A stretch of 64,000 bases of DNA from Streptomyces sp. WZ-12 (GCF_028898845.1 NZ_CP118574.1:8047001-8111000), one strand, 5' to 3'. Positions 25,640 to 35,041 are shown, counted from the first letter of the stretch. Notes: generated by a model not told the origin, from the letters alone. Numbers and translations: made by a program.

Positions 25640-26884
25640 TCAGCCAGCGGGGCGGAAGGCGAGGACGGTGGTGTGGCCGCCGAAGCCGAGGGAGTTGCTG
25701 AGGGCGAGGCTGAGGGGTTGGGGGCGGGCGTGGTCGGTGACCAGGTTGAGGGTGGGGGCGTCGGGGTCGGGGTGGTGGAAGTTGGCGGTGGGTGGGACGA
25801 GTTGGTGTTTGAGGGTGAGCGCGGTGAGGGCGGCTTCGATCGCGCCGGCGGCGCCCATGGTGTGACCGAGAACGCCCTTGGTTGAGGTGACTGAGGGGGT
25901 GGTGGTGCCGAACTGGCGGTCCAGGAGGGCCGCTTCGGTGCGGTCGTTGAGGGGGGTGCTGGTGCCGTGGGCGTTGATGTGGTCGATTTCCGACGGGGTG
26001 GCGCCGGCGGCTCGGAGCGCTTCCTGAGTGGCCAGTAGCAGGCCCCGGCCTTCGGGGTCGGGGGCGACCGGGTGGTGGGCGTCGGCGGAGATGCCGTGGC
26101 CGGCGAGGTGCGCCTGGACGGGGGCGTGGCGGGCGGTGGCGTCGGTGGCGCGTTCCAGGACGAGGATGCCCGCGCCCTCGCCGAGCACGAAGCCGTCCCG
26201 GTCGGCGTCGAAGGGGCGGGAGGCGTGGGCGGGGGCGTCATGGCGGCGGGAGAGGGCGCCCATGCGGGCGAAGGCGGTGGCGCAGAGCGGGGTGATCATG
26301 GCGTCGGCGCCGCCGGCCACCGCGATGTCGCAGGAGTGGGAGGACAGCAGCAGCGCGGCCAGGGCCAGGGCGGTGGCGCCGGAGGCGCAGGCGGTCGCGG
26401 TGTGCAGGACCGGGCCGCGGGCCCCGAGGGCGATGGCCAACTGCCCGGCGGCCATGTTGGGGAGGAACGCGGGCAGGGTCAGGGGGGAGACGGCCCGGGG
26501 GCCGGTGTCGGCGAGCTTGTGGAGCTGCCGTTCGTAGGTGCCGATGCCGCCGGCCGCGGAGCCCAGGACCACCGCGACCCGGGCGCCGTCCCAGGTGGTG
26601 GGGTCCAGTCCGGCGTCGGTGACCGCCTCGTGGGCGGCGGCCAGCGCGAACTGGGTGGCGCGGTCGTGTTGCCAGGGCCGGGGGCCCGGCACTTGGGTGC
26701 GCGGGTCGAAGTCCGGGACGCGGCAGGAGAACGTGACGGGCAGGCCGGCCAGTTCGGGGTCCGGTGTGGCGGTGCCCCGGCCGGCGCAGACGCCTTCCCA
26801 GGTGGCCGCGGTGCCGGAACCGGCCGGGGTGACCAGGCCGATTCCGGTGACCGCGAGACCGGTGTCGTCGCCGGGGCCACTCAC
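25640..26884 (-). CDS. beta-ketoacyl-ACP synthase II (FabF-like)
   Basis: A 414-residue condensing enzyme. TATACASGATALALA places the catalytic Cys near residue 166, HINAHGTSTPLNDRTEA carries the first His, and STKGVLGHTMGAAGAIEA the Lys and second His, so the Cys-His-His triad is complete. It is a single chain with no chain-length-factor partner next to it. Its ATG overlaps the ACP stop by 4 bp, implying coupled translation with the carrier it elongates. It belongs to the eight-gene minus-strand lipid operon. Confidence 0.9.
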   Translation of the reverse strand: MSGPGDDTGLAVTGIGLVTPAGSGTAATWEGVCAGRGTATPDPELAGLPVTFSCRVPDFDPRTQVPGPRPWQHDRATQFALAAAHEAVTDAGLDPTTWDGARVAVVLGSAAGGIGTYERQLHKLADTGPRAVSPLTLPAFLPNMAAGQLAIALGARGPVLHTATACASGATALALAALLLSSHSCDIAVAGGADAMITPLCATAFARMGALSRRHDAPAHASRPFDADRDGFVLGEGAGILVLERATDATARHAPVQAHLAGHGISADAHHPVAPDPEGRGLLLATQEALRAAGATPSEIDHINAHGTSTPLNDRTEAALLDRQFGTTTPSVTSTKGVLGHTMGAAGAIEAALTALTLKHQLVPPTANFHHPDPDAPTLNLVTDHARPQPLSLALSNSLGFGGHTTVLAFRPAG

Positions 26885-27150
26885 CGCGGGGCTCCTCCCC
26901 GCTCGGCGGTGCCGTCGGCGGGCAGTTGTGCGGCGACGGCCTGCGTCAGCTGCTCCAGAGTGAGTTCGGCGGTGGCGCCGTCCTCGTCGAGCGGGATGCC
27001 CCAGTGTTCCTGGAGGGTGACGATGAGCTCGACGACGGCGAGGGAGTCGAGGTCCAGGTCGCCGAGGGTGCGGTCGGGGTGGACTTCCTTGGCGTCGACC
27101 TCGAACTTGTCGGTGAGGGTGGTCACGAGGTGGTCGTAGACAGGTTCCAT
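26881..27150 (-). CDS. acyl carrier protein
   Basis: 89 residues. The phosphopantetheine site is DLDLDSLAVVELIVTLQEHWGI with Ser36 as attachment residue; acidic helices 1 and 4 frame it. The start MEPVYDHLV at 27150 overlaps the last 28 bp of the KAS III gene, and its end overlaps the KAS II start. It is the only carrier protein in the operon and so presumably carries every intermediate. Confidence 0.9.
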   Translation of the reverse strand: MEPVYDHLVTTLTDKFEVDAKEVHPDRTLGDLDLDSLAVVELIVTLQEHWGIPLDEDGATAELTLEQLTQAVAAQLPADGTAERGGAPR

Positions 27151-28226
27151 GAGGGGTTCCTCCGGTGGGTGGGGCGGGTGGTGGGTTGCGGGGTGCGGGG
27201 CTCCGGCGGGTGGGCGAAGGGGCGGGCGGAGGGCCAGGTCAGGGCGGCGGACGCCCAGGTGAGGCCGCCGCCGAAGGCGGTCAGGAGGGTGGGGGTGCCG
27301 GGGCGGATGCGCCGGTGGGCGGCCGCGTCGGCGAGGGCCAGTGGGATGGATGCGGCGGCGGTGTTGCCGACCTCGCGGAGGTTGCCGTAGCGGTGGTTGG
27401 GCGGGATGCCGATCCGGTCGGCGACCGAGTCGAGGATCCGTTGGTTGGCCTGGTGGCCGATGAACGCCCCGATGGTGGCGGGCTGCCAACCGGTCTTTGC
27501 CAGCACGGCGTTGGAGGAGGCGGTCATCCGGCGCACCGCCTGGCTGTACACCTCGCGGCCGCGCATCCGGAAGTAGTGCTCCTCGCGGCTCTGTCGGTGT
27601 GCCGGGTCGGGTTGTCGGGAGCCGCCGGCGGCGATCGCGATGAGGTCGCTGCCGGTGCCGTCGGAGCCCCAGTCGGTGGCGGCGATGGCGCCCGGCTCGC
27701 CGCGGTCGCCGGCGCGCAGCAGTACCGCGCCGGCGCCGTCGCCGAAGATCACCGCGGTGTCCCGGTCCAGTGGGTCGATGATCCGGGAGTAGGTCTCGGC
27801 GCCGATCACCAGCGGTCGGGTGCAGAGGCCGGTGCGGATCAGCGCGGTGGCGACGGCGAGGCCGTAGAGGAAGCCGGAGCAGACCGCGGACAGGTCGAAG
27901 GCGGGAACGGTGCCCAGGCCCAGCCGTTGGGCGACCTCCGGTGCGGTGGCCGGGCAGCGCCGGTCCGGGGTGGTGGTGGCGAGCAGCACCAAGTCGGCGC
28001 GGGCGCCGGCGGATTGCTGCGCGGCCCGGCCCGCGGCGACCGCCAGGTCGCCGGTGCTGGTGTCCTCCTCGGCCTCCCGGCGCCGGGCGATGCCGGTGCG
28101 GGTGCGGATCCACTCGTCGGTGGTCTCCAGTACGCCGCGGCGCCGGACGTCGTCGTTGGTCAGCACCCGCGGTGGCAGGCAACTGCCCATGCCGTCGAGC
28201 ACGGCGGTGGGGCTCACCCTTGTCAT
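27123..28226 (-). CDS. beta-ketoacyl-ACP synthase III (FabH-like)
   Basis: A 367-residue thiolase-fold starter enzyme. FDLSAVCSGFLYGL carries the catalytic Cys116, IGAFIGHQANQRILDSV the His, and REVGNTAAASIPLALADA the Asn. TTDEWIRTRTGIARRR is the family N-terminal signature. The last 30 residues (ARPFAHPPEPRTPQP...) are a Pro-rich tail overlapping the ACP start and are absent from ordinary FabH. It would condense an acyl-CoA starter with malonyl-ACP. A second KAS III in the same operon suggests different starters or an extra condensation or transfer. Confidence 0.9.
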   Translation of the reverse strand: MTRVSPTAVLDGMGSCLPPRVLTNDDVRRRGVLETTDEWIRTRTGIARRREAEEDTSTGDLAVAAGRAAQQSAGARADLVLLATTTPDRRCPATAPEVAQRLGLGTVPAFDLSAVCSGFLYGLAVATALIRTGLCTRPLVIGAETYSRIIDPLDRDTAVIFGDGAGAVLLRAGDRGEPGAIAATDWGSDGTGSDLIAIAAGGSRQPDPAHRQSREEHYFRMRGREVYSQAVRRMTASSNAVLAKTGWQPATIGAFIGHQANQRILDSVADRIGIPPNHRYGNLREVGNTAAASIPLALADAAAHRRIRPGTPTLLTAFGGGLTWASAALTWPSARPFAHPPEPRTPQPTTRPTHRRNPSWNLSTTTS

Positions 28227-28251
28227 GGTGGGTTCCTCGATTCGGGGGCGG

Positions 28252-29094
28252 TCAGGCGGTGAAGGGGGAGGGCGGTTTGGGGGTGCCGGCCAGTCCGCCG
28301 TCCGGCACCGACACCCCGCCGTCGAGGACGAGGGCCTGTCCGGTGAGGTAGGAGGCGGCGGGGGAGGCCAGGAACAGGGCGGCGCGGGCGATCTCTTCGG
28401 GTTCCGCCCAGCGGCCCAACGGGACGTGTGCCGTGAGCCAGTCCGACAGCGGTGCCAGGGAGTAGGCGAAGGCCGTCATGTCGGTGCGGGTCCAGCCGGG
28501 GCAGAGCGCGTTGACGCGGATGCCCTGGCGCGCCCAGCCGACCGCCAGGCTGCGGGCGAGGGCGATCTGTGCCGCCTTGGACGCGCCGTACGCCTCCATC
28601 CGCGGGGTGCCGGCGACACCGGCCAGCGAGGACATCAGCACCACGCTGGCGCGGGAGGAGGCCGTGAGGTGGCGGTGGGCGCGCCGGCAGAGCGCCGCGG
28701 TGGCGTTGAGGTTGACCGCGATCACGTGGTCCCAGTCGGCCTGTTGGGAGTCCTGGAGGGGGACCAGGGTGGGGGTGCCGTCCTCTTGGGAGGGCAGCAC
28801 GCCGGCGTTGTGGACGATGACGTCGAGCCCGTCGAGTGCGGTGGCCGCCTCGTCCACCACCTCCTCGGCGGCGCCCGGTTCGGCGAGGTCGCCGGGGACG
28901 AGGGCCGCGGTGCGCCCGGCGTCCTCCACCAGGGCGGCGGTCTCCTTCAGCGCCGTTGAGGTGCGGGCGGACAGTGCGAGGTCGGCGCCGGCCCGGGCCA
29001 GGGCGACGGCGGTGGCCTTGCCGATGCCGCGGGAGGCGCCGGTGACCAGGGCGCGGGCGCCGTCGAGCCGGAACGGGTCGGGTGTTGTGGTCAT
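28252..29094 (-). CDS. SDR family oxidoreductase (3-oxoacyl-ACP reductase-like)
   Basis: A 280-residue classical SDR: ALVTGASRGIGKATA (residues 15-29) binds NADP(H), HNAGV is motif II, VVLMSSLAGV holds the catalytic Ser, and MEAYGASKAAQIAL the Tyr169/Lys173 pair. DPFRLDGARALV is a FabG-like N-terminus. In this operon it most likely reduces the beta-keto group of the ACP-bound chain. It sits between two KAS III genes; its start overlaps the stop of the second KAS III by 4 bp. Confidence 0.87.
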   Translation of the reverse strand: MTTTPDPFRLDGARALVTGASRGIGKATAVALARAGADLALSARTSTALKETAALVEDAGRTAALVPGDLAEPGAAEEVVDEAATALDGLDVIVHNAGVLPSQEDGTPTLVPLQDSQQADWDHVIAVNLNATAALCRRAHRHLTASSRASVVLMSSLAGVAGTPRMEAYGASKAAQIALARSLAVGWARQGIRVNALCPGWTRTDMTAFAYSLAPLSDWLTAHVPLGRWAEPEEIARAALFLASPAASYLTGQALVLDGGVSVPDGGLAGTPKPPSPFTA

Positions 29095-30200
29095 GAGGAA
29101 CTCCTTTGCAGGGCCGGGGCGTTGACGAGGTGCTTGACTGGGGAGGTGGCTGTCTGGGTGGTGCGGGTGGGGGCGATGCGGATGACCGGCGCGCCGGTCC
29201 AGGTCAGCAGGGCGCTGCCCCAGGTGACGCCGGCGCCGAAGACGGCCAGGAGGATCCGGCCGCCGCGCGGCAGCAGTCCTCGGGAGGCCGCGCCGGCCAG
29301 GGCGTAGGGGGCGCTGGCGGCGCCGATGTTGCCGACCTCGTCGCCGACGATGACCAGGCGGCCCGGGGGGATGCCGATGCGCTCGCCCAGGTCGCGCAGC
29401 AGGACCGGGTTGGGCTGGTGGGTGATGTAGGCGTCGATGTCGGTCAGTTGCAGGGCGTTGCCGGCCAGGCTCTCGCGGACCAGGCGGGGGAAGACGTCGA
29501 CGATGAAGTCCCGTACCGCGCGGCCGTCCATGTGGACGTGGTGTTGGCGCGCGCCGAGGGTGGCCGGGCTGGCCGGGATGCGGCTGCCGCCGGCCGGGAT
29601 CAGAACGTGGTGGGCGCCGGTGCCGTCGGAGCCGAGCCGGAAGTCGGTGAAGCCGGCGTCGCCGGGGACGGGGCCCAGTACCGCGGCGGCCGCTCCGTCG
29701 GCGAAGAGCACCGCGGTGCCCCGGTCGGTGGGGTCGAGGAACTTGGAGTACGCCTCGACGCCGACCACCGCCGCGTAGCGGGCGCCACCCTGGCCGCGCA
29801 GCCAGTCGTGCGCGACCCGGGCGGCGAACAGCCAACCGGCGCAGGCCGCGCTGACGTCGAGGGCGACCGCGTGCCGGGCGCCGGTCAGGGCCTGGACGCG
29901 GCAGGCGGTGGAGGGGCCGAGCTCGTCGGGGGTGGAGGTGGCGGCGATCAGCACGTCGAGTTGTTCGATGTCGATGCCGGCGGCGGCCACCGCGGCGCGC
30001 ACGGCGGCCGCGGCCAGGTCGGATGCGGCCTCGTCGGGGCCGGCGACGTGTCGGGTGTGCACGCCGGTGCGCTGGGCGATCCATTCGGGGGTGACGCCGG
30101 CTGCGGCCGCGATGTCGTCGTTGGAGCGGGTGGTGTGCGGGAGGTAGGTGCCCATGCCGAGGATGCCGATGCGCGGGGCGGGGGAGGAGTGCGGGCTCAT
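29091..30200 (-). CDS. beta-ketoacyl-ACP synthase III (FabH-like), second copy
   Basis: A 369-residue KAS III. VTPEWIAQRTGVHTRHVA is the family signature, ALDVSAACAGWLFA has Cys120, ITHQPNPVLLRDLGERIGIP the His and GDEVGNIGAASAPYALAGA the Asn. It differs from the other KAS III in the operon in most positions, so it is not a recent duplication. Such non-FabH paralogues can act as acyltransferases or load unusual starters; which applies here is unknown. ATG at 30200 overlaps the upstream stop. Confidence 0.88.
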   Translation of the reverse strand: MSPHSSPAPRIGILGMGTYLPHTTRSNDDIAAAAGVTPEWIAQRTGVHTRHVAGPDEAASDLAAAAVRAAVAAAGIDIEQLDVLIAATSTPDELGPSTACRVQALTGARHAVALDVSAACAGWLFAARVAHDWLRGQGGARYAAVVGVEAYSKFLDPTDRGTAVLFADGAAAAVLGPVPGDAGFTDFRLGSDGTGAHHVLIPAGGSRIPASPATLGARQHHVHMDGRAVRDFIVDVFPRLVRESLAGNALQLTDIDAYITHQPNPVLLRDLGERIGIPPGRLVIVGDEVGNIGAASAPYALAGAASRGLLPRGGRILLAVFGAGVTWGSALLTWTGAPVIRIAPTRTTQTATSPVKHLVNAPALQRSSS

Positions 30201-32062
30201 GACGGCCTTTCCGGTGACCGGTCGAGGGAGTCGTACAGGGCCGTGGCGTAGTCGTCGGCGCCCAAGGGGGCCGGGACCGCGCCGGGCGGCGCGCCCATCG
30301 CCCCGCACAGCAACGGGAGATGGGGCAGTAGCCGGTCGCACAGGCCGTCGATCACGGTGGGGAGTGCGCGCGCGGTGGCGGGGGAGAGGGTGCCGGCGGC
30401 GAGCAGGCTGCCGGCGGCGCGGCGGGCCTCGACGGCGCCGTGGAGCGCGGCCAACGGATGCAGTATGGCGCGTAGTTCGGGGTCGTGGACGGCCTCGACG
30501 GCGGCGGCGACCGCGTCCGCGATCAGCCGGGCGCCGTAGGCGGCGCCGAGTTCGTGGGCGGCGTCCAGGAGGGGGTTCCATAGGTCGAGTCCGGTCCGGC
30601 CGGCCCGGGTGCGGCGTTGGAGGGTGCGCCGGAGGGTGTCCCGCAGTCGCTGTTCGTGGGCCCGGGCGACCGCCGGCCACCAGCCCGGGTGGTCAGGGGT
30701 GGCCTCGGCGCGCGGCACCGTGCCGCCGGCCCCGCCGCCGGCCCCGCCGCCGGCCTGGGCGAGTGCTCGGCCGGCGTCCAGCAGGATCAGTTGGCCGTCG
30801 CCGCCGGCGGTGTCGAAGGCGTGCGCGAAGCCGTGATAGCCGTCGAGGAGGTTGGGGTGCAGGAACCCGGCGAGCCCGCAGCGGTGTTGGCACTCGGCGG
30901 CGACCTGCGCGGCGCGCCGTACCGTGGCCGCCTTGAGTACCGCCAGCGGGCGGTCCACGGCGGTCCAGGGGGAGAACGTCATGCCGTCCGGGGCGGGTGG
31001 CGGGGTGTGGTGGGCGGTCCGTGAGCGGGCCCAGATCTCCCGTGCGGTCCGGCCGGCGCAGGTCAGTGCGAACGCCTCGGCCAGTGCGCCGAGCAGCGCG
31101 TGTTGCTGGTTGCGCAGGTCCAACACGCGGGCGCCGGGGGCCAGTCGGCCGTGCGCGCGGCGGTGGGCGGAGAAGCGGAGTGCCTGGACGGCGCTCTGGC
31201 GGGTCATGGCGGCGACCGCCGACGGCAGGGTGGCCCACAGGAGTTGGCCGACGGACAGGGTCCGCTGGAGCCGGGCGTCGCGGTCGCCGAGCGGGTCGTG
31301 CAGGACGCCGTCCGCGTCGACGTGCGCCTGGTCGGACAGCCACTGGCGGTGCGGCACCCGCACGCCCTGGAACCGCACCAGCGCGTAGTCCAGCGGCAGC
31401 GACGGCGCCTCGATGCGGCGCGAGATCTCCACACCCGGCAACGGGCCTGCATTGTCGGTGAGTTCGACCACGAACGAGAACACCCCGTGGTCGGTGTCGT
31501 CGACCAGGACACGGGCGCACACCACGGCGGTCTGTGGCCCTCCGGCCCCGCCGACGCTGGAGAACTTGGCCGCGCCCGGCACCGGCGTGTCGAGCACGAA
31601 CTCCCGTGTGTCGGGGTCGAGTCGGGCGACGGTGCGGGTGCCCAGGTGACTGCTGGCGTCCCCGATCTCGGTGACCAGGAAGACGCCCTTGGTGCGGCCG
31701 GTGGTCAGCGCCTGCCAGGGGCGGCCGATCCGTGTCGGGTCCTCGGCGAGGGTCGCCATGGAGCCCAGGCAGAGCGCGTAGTGGTTGAGGACGGCCATGT
31801 AGAGGGGCGGGTCGACGAGGGCCACGCATTCGCTGAGTACGGCGAGTTGCTCCGGATCGCGGAACAGTTCGCCCGCCGGTGGGAGGTTCCTGGCGAGCAG
31901 GCGCAGTTGTCGATGCATGCGGTGGGCCCGGTCCTCGGTGGGGTCCGGGGGCGCGGCGCGGTCGGCGGCCAGGACGGTCAGCAGGCGGCTGCGCAGGGTG
32001 TAGGGGCGGGAGCCGTTGACGATCTCGCCGAGCTCATCGAGCGGTTGCGTGCGCGTGGTCAT
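30197..32062 (-). CDS. acyl-CoA oxidase / dehydrogenase-like flavoprotein
   Basis: 621 residues, the length of acyl-CoA oxidases rather than 380-residue dehydrogenases. KGVFLVTEIGDASSHLGTRT is the FAD-facing TE(I/L)G loop of the family, DYALVRFQGVRVPHRQWLSD precedes the helical domain, and RQSAVQALRFSAHRRAHGRL is the usual conserved helix; the C-terminal helical domain (ECQHRCGLAGFLHPN...) is ACOX-like. It would introduce an alpha,beta double bond with oxygen as acceptor. The start at 32062 overlaps the acyltransferase gene by 29 bp. In this operon it probably desaturates the ACP- or CoA-bound chain. Confidence 0.85.
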   Translation of the reverse strand: MTTRTQPLDELGEIVNGSRPYTLRSRLLTVLAADRAAPPDPTEDRAHRMHRQLRLLARNLPPAGELFRDPEQLAVLSECVALVDPPLYMAVLNHYALCLGSMATLAEDPTRIGRPWQALTTGRTKGVFLVTEIGDASSHLGTRTVARLDPDTREFVLDTPVPGAAKFSSVGGAGGPQTAVVCARVLVDDTDHGVFSFVVELTDNAGPLPGVEISRRIEAPSLPLDYALVRFQGVRVPHRQWLSDQAHVDADGVLHDPLGDRDARLQRTLSVGQLLWATLPSAVAAMTRQSAVQALRFSAHRRAHGRLAPGARVLDLRNQQHALLGALAEAFALTCAGRTAREIWARSRTAHHTPPPAPDGMTFSPWTAVDRPLAVLKAATVRRAAQVAAECQHRCGLAGFLHPNLLDGYHGFAHAFDTAGGDGQLILLDAGRALAQAGGGAGGGAGGTVPRAEATPDHPGWWPAVARAHEQRLRDTLRRTLQRRTRAGRTGLDLWNPLLDAAHELGAAYGARLIADAVAAAVEAVHDPELRAILHPLAALHGAVEARRAAGSLLAAGTLSPATARALPTVIDGLCDRLLPHLPLLCGAMGAPPGAVPAPLGADDYATALYDSLDRSPERPS

Positions 32063-33122
32063 CGTGCTGGCTCCAGAGGGCGGTGCGGGTGGCGAGGGCG
32101 GCGTGTGGCGGGCGGGGGGTGGGCTCGTCGGGGCCGGGCCAGGGGAAGTCGGGGTCGGCGAGCGGTGCATGGGCGCCGGCCGCCTCCGGCGGCAGGACCT
32201 CCCGGATGCTGCGGGTCAGCGCGCGGCCGGTGCCCGCCTCGAAGAACAGGGCGCGGTCGCCGCCGGCGGTCACCTGGCGCAGCACCGGTGGCAGTCGCAT
32301 GGGGCGGATCAGGCAGTCGGCCAGGCCCCGATGGACGTCGTCGCCGGGCCGGTAGAGGCCGCCGCGGACGGCGGAGCGGACGGGAACGCGGGCCGGGCGG
32401 CCGTCGATGGGGCCGATCGCTGCGGCGAAGGCGTCCGCGGGGCCGGTGAGGGACGGGTGGTGGGAGGAGAAGGGCAGCCGCAGGCGGGCGGCCGGGACGT
32501 CCTGCCGCTTGGCGTGTTCCTCCAGGGCGCGCAGTCGTGGCAGGGGGCCGCTGACGATGGTCTCGTCGGGCCCGTTGATGCAGGCCAGGGCCAACTCCGG
32601 GGAGCCGGTGCGGCGCAGGAGGGCCGCCGCGCCGGCCTCGCCGGTGGCCAGCAGGGTCAACCCGCCGGGGCAGCGGGCCAGTTGGTGGGCCAAAAGGCAG
32701 GCGATGCGGGCACCCTCGGCGACCTCGAACACGCCGGCCGCGGTGAGGGCGGCGATCTCCCCGAAGCTCACCCCCAGCACCTCGTCCGGCGCCAGTCCGG
32801 CGACGCACAGCGCCCGGTGCACGGCCATCGAGGAGCAGAACAGGGCCAGTTGGGGGGTGCCCACCGGTCCGGCCGCGAGGTCGCGGCCACTGGGCGGCGC
32901 ATCGCTCAGCAATGCCTTGGCCATCGGCGCGATGCCGAATTCCCGAGCCACTTCCTCGGATTCCTCGAATACCTCGCGCACGGTATGTCGGACGGCCGGG
33001 TGGGCGCGCAGTGCCCGGATGAGCGGGCTGACCGCGAAGTCGCCCTGCCCGGGAAAGACATGGACGATCCTGAGCGCAGCCGATTCGCGTTTTCCCCGAG
33101 CGGGCGGGACACCTTGACGCAT
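32034..33122 (-). CDS. acyltransferase (malonyl-CoA:ACP transacylase-like)
   Basis: 362 residues. HVFPGQG at residue 21 is the acyltransferase start, and EVLGVSFGEIAALTAAG has the nucleophilic Ser119 in GxSxG. The substrate-selecting motif reads LPFSSHHPSL rather than HAFH or YASH, so specificity is open. The catalytic His is probably in this FSSHH segment. The C-terminus is a Pro/Ala-rich tail that overlaps the next gene. First gene of the operon; it would load extender or starter units onto the ACP. MRQGVPP at 33122 is chosen although no strong ribosome-binding site precedes it. Confidence 0.85.
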   Translation of the reverse strand: MRQGVPPARGKRESAALRIVHVFPGQGDFAVSPLIRALRAHPAVRHTVREVFEESEEVAREFGIAPMAKALLSDAPPSGRDLAAGPVGTPQLALFCSSMAVHRALCVAGLAPDEVLGVSFGEIAALTAAGVFEVAEGARIACLLAHQLARCPGGLTLLATGEAGAAALLRRTGSPELALACINGPDETIVSGPLPRLRALEEHAKRQDVPAARLRLPFSSHHPSLTGPADAFAAAIGPIDGRPARVPVRSAVRGGLYRPGDDVHRGLADCLIRPMRLPPVLRQVTAGGDRALFFEAGTGRALTRSIREVLPPEAAGAHAPLADPDFPWPGPDEPTPRPPHAALATRTALWSQHDDHAHATAR

Positions 33123-33249
33123 TTGCTCATCTCATTTCCGAGGGGTTCTCTGTGGTGTCGTGCCATTCAACATCGGTTGTTCCGCCGATGGCCGGAGTTT
33201 CGGGTCCGGGGCTGTTGAAGGGGGTGAACGCGCAGGCGGCGCGGGTGTC

Positions 33250-34614
33250 TCAGGGGTGCTGAGAAGGTGACGTGACCGCCAACGCCCGGTGCAACACCGC
33301 GCTCGCCGCCGGGAGTTTGCGGAACGGCGTCAACATTTGCCGCAGCCGCGCCGCGGCCAAGTCCGCCGCCCCGGACCGCAGATGCCCGTAGTGGTCGAGA
33401 AAGGAATTCCAGGAGGCGCTGGCCTCTTCCACGTGGCCCAACCCGACGAGGATTTCCGCGTGCTGGGCATGGCTCAACGCCATGGCCCGGTGGTCCTCGA
33501 CGGACCGGTGCGCCAGCGAGTTCACCAGGGCGGTGCGCGCGGCCGACAGGTCGCCGGTGTACCGCAGCACCTCGGCGCTCTGGAACTCCATCGACCCGGG
33601 CGAATACGCGGTGAACGGCCCCGTCGTGCCGGCCCGGCCAGCCTTGGCCATGGCTCGCTCGGCCCGGTCCAGGGACTCCCGCGCCGCCCGGTGGCGCCCG
33701 CAGGCCGCCTGGGTCACGGCGAGTTGGGAGAGCAGGAAGGCCCGCGCCGGCCCCTCGGGCGTGCGGGAGGCCGCGGCGGCCTCGGCGGCGCGCAGGGCGA
33801 TCCGCCGGTGGCCCAGCGCGAGCCCCTGCGCGCTCAGCCCGCGCAGCACGACGGCGCGGGCGGTGGGGTCGCCGGACTCGTCGGCGAGCCGCAGGGCGGT
33901 GGTGAAGTGGCGCTGCGCGAGCCCGTGGATGGAGGCGTCCTGATACATCCGGGCGAGCAGGAACGACAGCCGGGACGCCTCGACCAACAGCCCGCGGCGC
34001 GGGGCGCGGCCCGGGTGCTCCCGTAGCCGCGGGGCGATGTCGTCGGCGAGGTAGGCGGCCAGCGACGAGCGGGCGGTGCGGCCTCCGTGGGCGTCGAACG
34101 AGGTCGAGTAGAAGCGCACCGCGAGGCGGATGACGGCGAGGTCGTCCGGGTCACCGGGCTCCGCGCGCGGCGGGCGCTGCCACGGCACCCGGTCCCCGGC
34201 CTCGGTCGCCAGCTTCGCCAACTCCGCCTCGCGGTACGGCAGCATCCGGGCGGCGGCCCGGCGCGCCGGTTCGTTCTCCATGGTGCACAGGTCGGTCAGC
34301 GCGGTGCTGATCGGGGTGTCGGAGGCGGGGAGCCGTCCGGCCGCCGGACCGGACGGCTCCCCTGAGAGGCCCGCGGCCGCCGGGGAGACCGCTCGGCCAA
34401 GGCGGCGGGCCAGGGCCTCGGCTATCAACTCCGGCACCGGGGGCGCCGGTCGGGTTCCGCTGAGCCAGTGGGCGACCGCGGTGCGGTCGTAGTTGAGGTC
34501 GAGGTCGATCTCAGCGGCGAGGGCGTTGACCGTGCGCGCCATCGCCGCCTGCGTCCAGCGGGCCTCTGCCAGTAGGGCCCGTAGGTTCTTGTTGGGGCGG
34601 CGTGACGGGGACAT
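33250..34614 (-). CDS. XRE-like regulator with TPR-type repeats (paralogue A)
   Basis: 454 residues. The N-terminal 85 residues are a helix-turn-helix domain (NLRALLAEARWTQAAMARTV, then YDRTAVAHWLSGTRPAPPVP). The rest is a helical-repeat domain with tetratricopeptide-like units (RMYQDASIHGLAQRHFTTALR, AEILVGLGHVEEASASWNSF). This architecture is that of Streptomyces NsdA-type differentiation/antibiotic regulators. It lies 127 bp upstream of the acyltransferase gene in the same orientation and is divergent from a close paralogue at 35042; both are candidate cluster regulators. Confidence 0.75.
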   Translation of the reverse strand: MSPSRRPNKNLRALLAEARWTQAAMARTVNALAAEIDLDLNYDRTAVAHWLSGTRPAPPVPELIAEALARRLGRAVSPAAAGLSGEPSGPAAGRLPASDTPISTALTDLCTMENEPARRAAARMLPYREAELAKLATEAGDRVPWQRPPRAEPGDPDDLAVIRLAVRFYSTSFDAHGGRTARSSLAAYLADDIAPRLREHPGRAPRRGLLVEASRLSFLLARMYQDASIHGLAQRHFTTALRLADESGDPTARAVVLRGLSAQGLALGHRRIALRAAEAAAASRTPEGPARAFLLSQLAVTQAACGRHRAARESLDRAERAMAKAGRAGTTGPFTAYSPGSMEFQSAEVLRYTGDLSAARTALVNSLAHRSVEDHRAMALSHAQHAEILVGLGHVEEASASWNSFLDHYGHLRSGAADLAAARLRQMLTPFRKLPAASAVLHRALAVTSPSQHP

Positions 34615-35041
34615 CTAGGGCTCCCGGCACGGCGGTTCGGATTTCGGTCCGGTCGGTCTGCCCACGTCACCCCGCGTCACTCTTGCGGTTGCTCCACGGC
34701 GGCGCGGGCGGGGGGATCCGGAGAAACGAAAGGGGCTGAAGAAATTCATGGGAAGTGATGTCCGTAGGTGGTAACGCTGTTGCACGTGTTCTCTTTCTTT
34801 TGTTCGGCCGCCGGGTCCTGGGGGTGTCTACGGAATTCTTCCGGGGCAGCCTTACGGTGGCCTGAAAGGCGCCCTACGGATCACTGCCCCGTAGCCAACA
34901 ACCGTTCATCAACGGAACCATGAAACGAGCTAGGGCGGAACGCCCGACCGTGGTCAGGAGCGTGAACGTGTTGAAAGGCACTCTGACACCGGACGTTACC
35001 CGAGCCGGATCCCCCGACGAGTAGAGCGAGGCACCCAGACC
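34615..35041. other. divergent intergenic region between paralogous regulators
   Basis: 427 bases, AT-richer than the flanks around 34730-34850, that must hold both promoters. I see no gene or strong repeat. If the two regulators bind DNA, this is where a shared operator would be expected. Confidence 0.5.
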
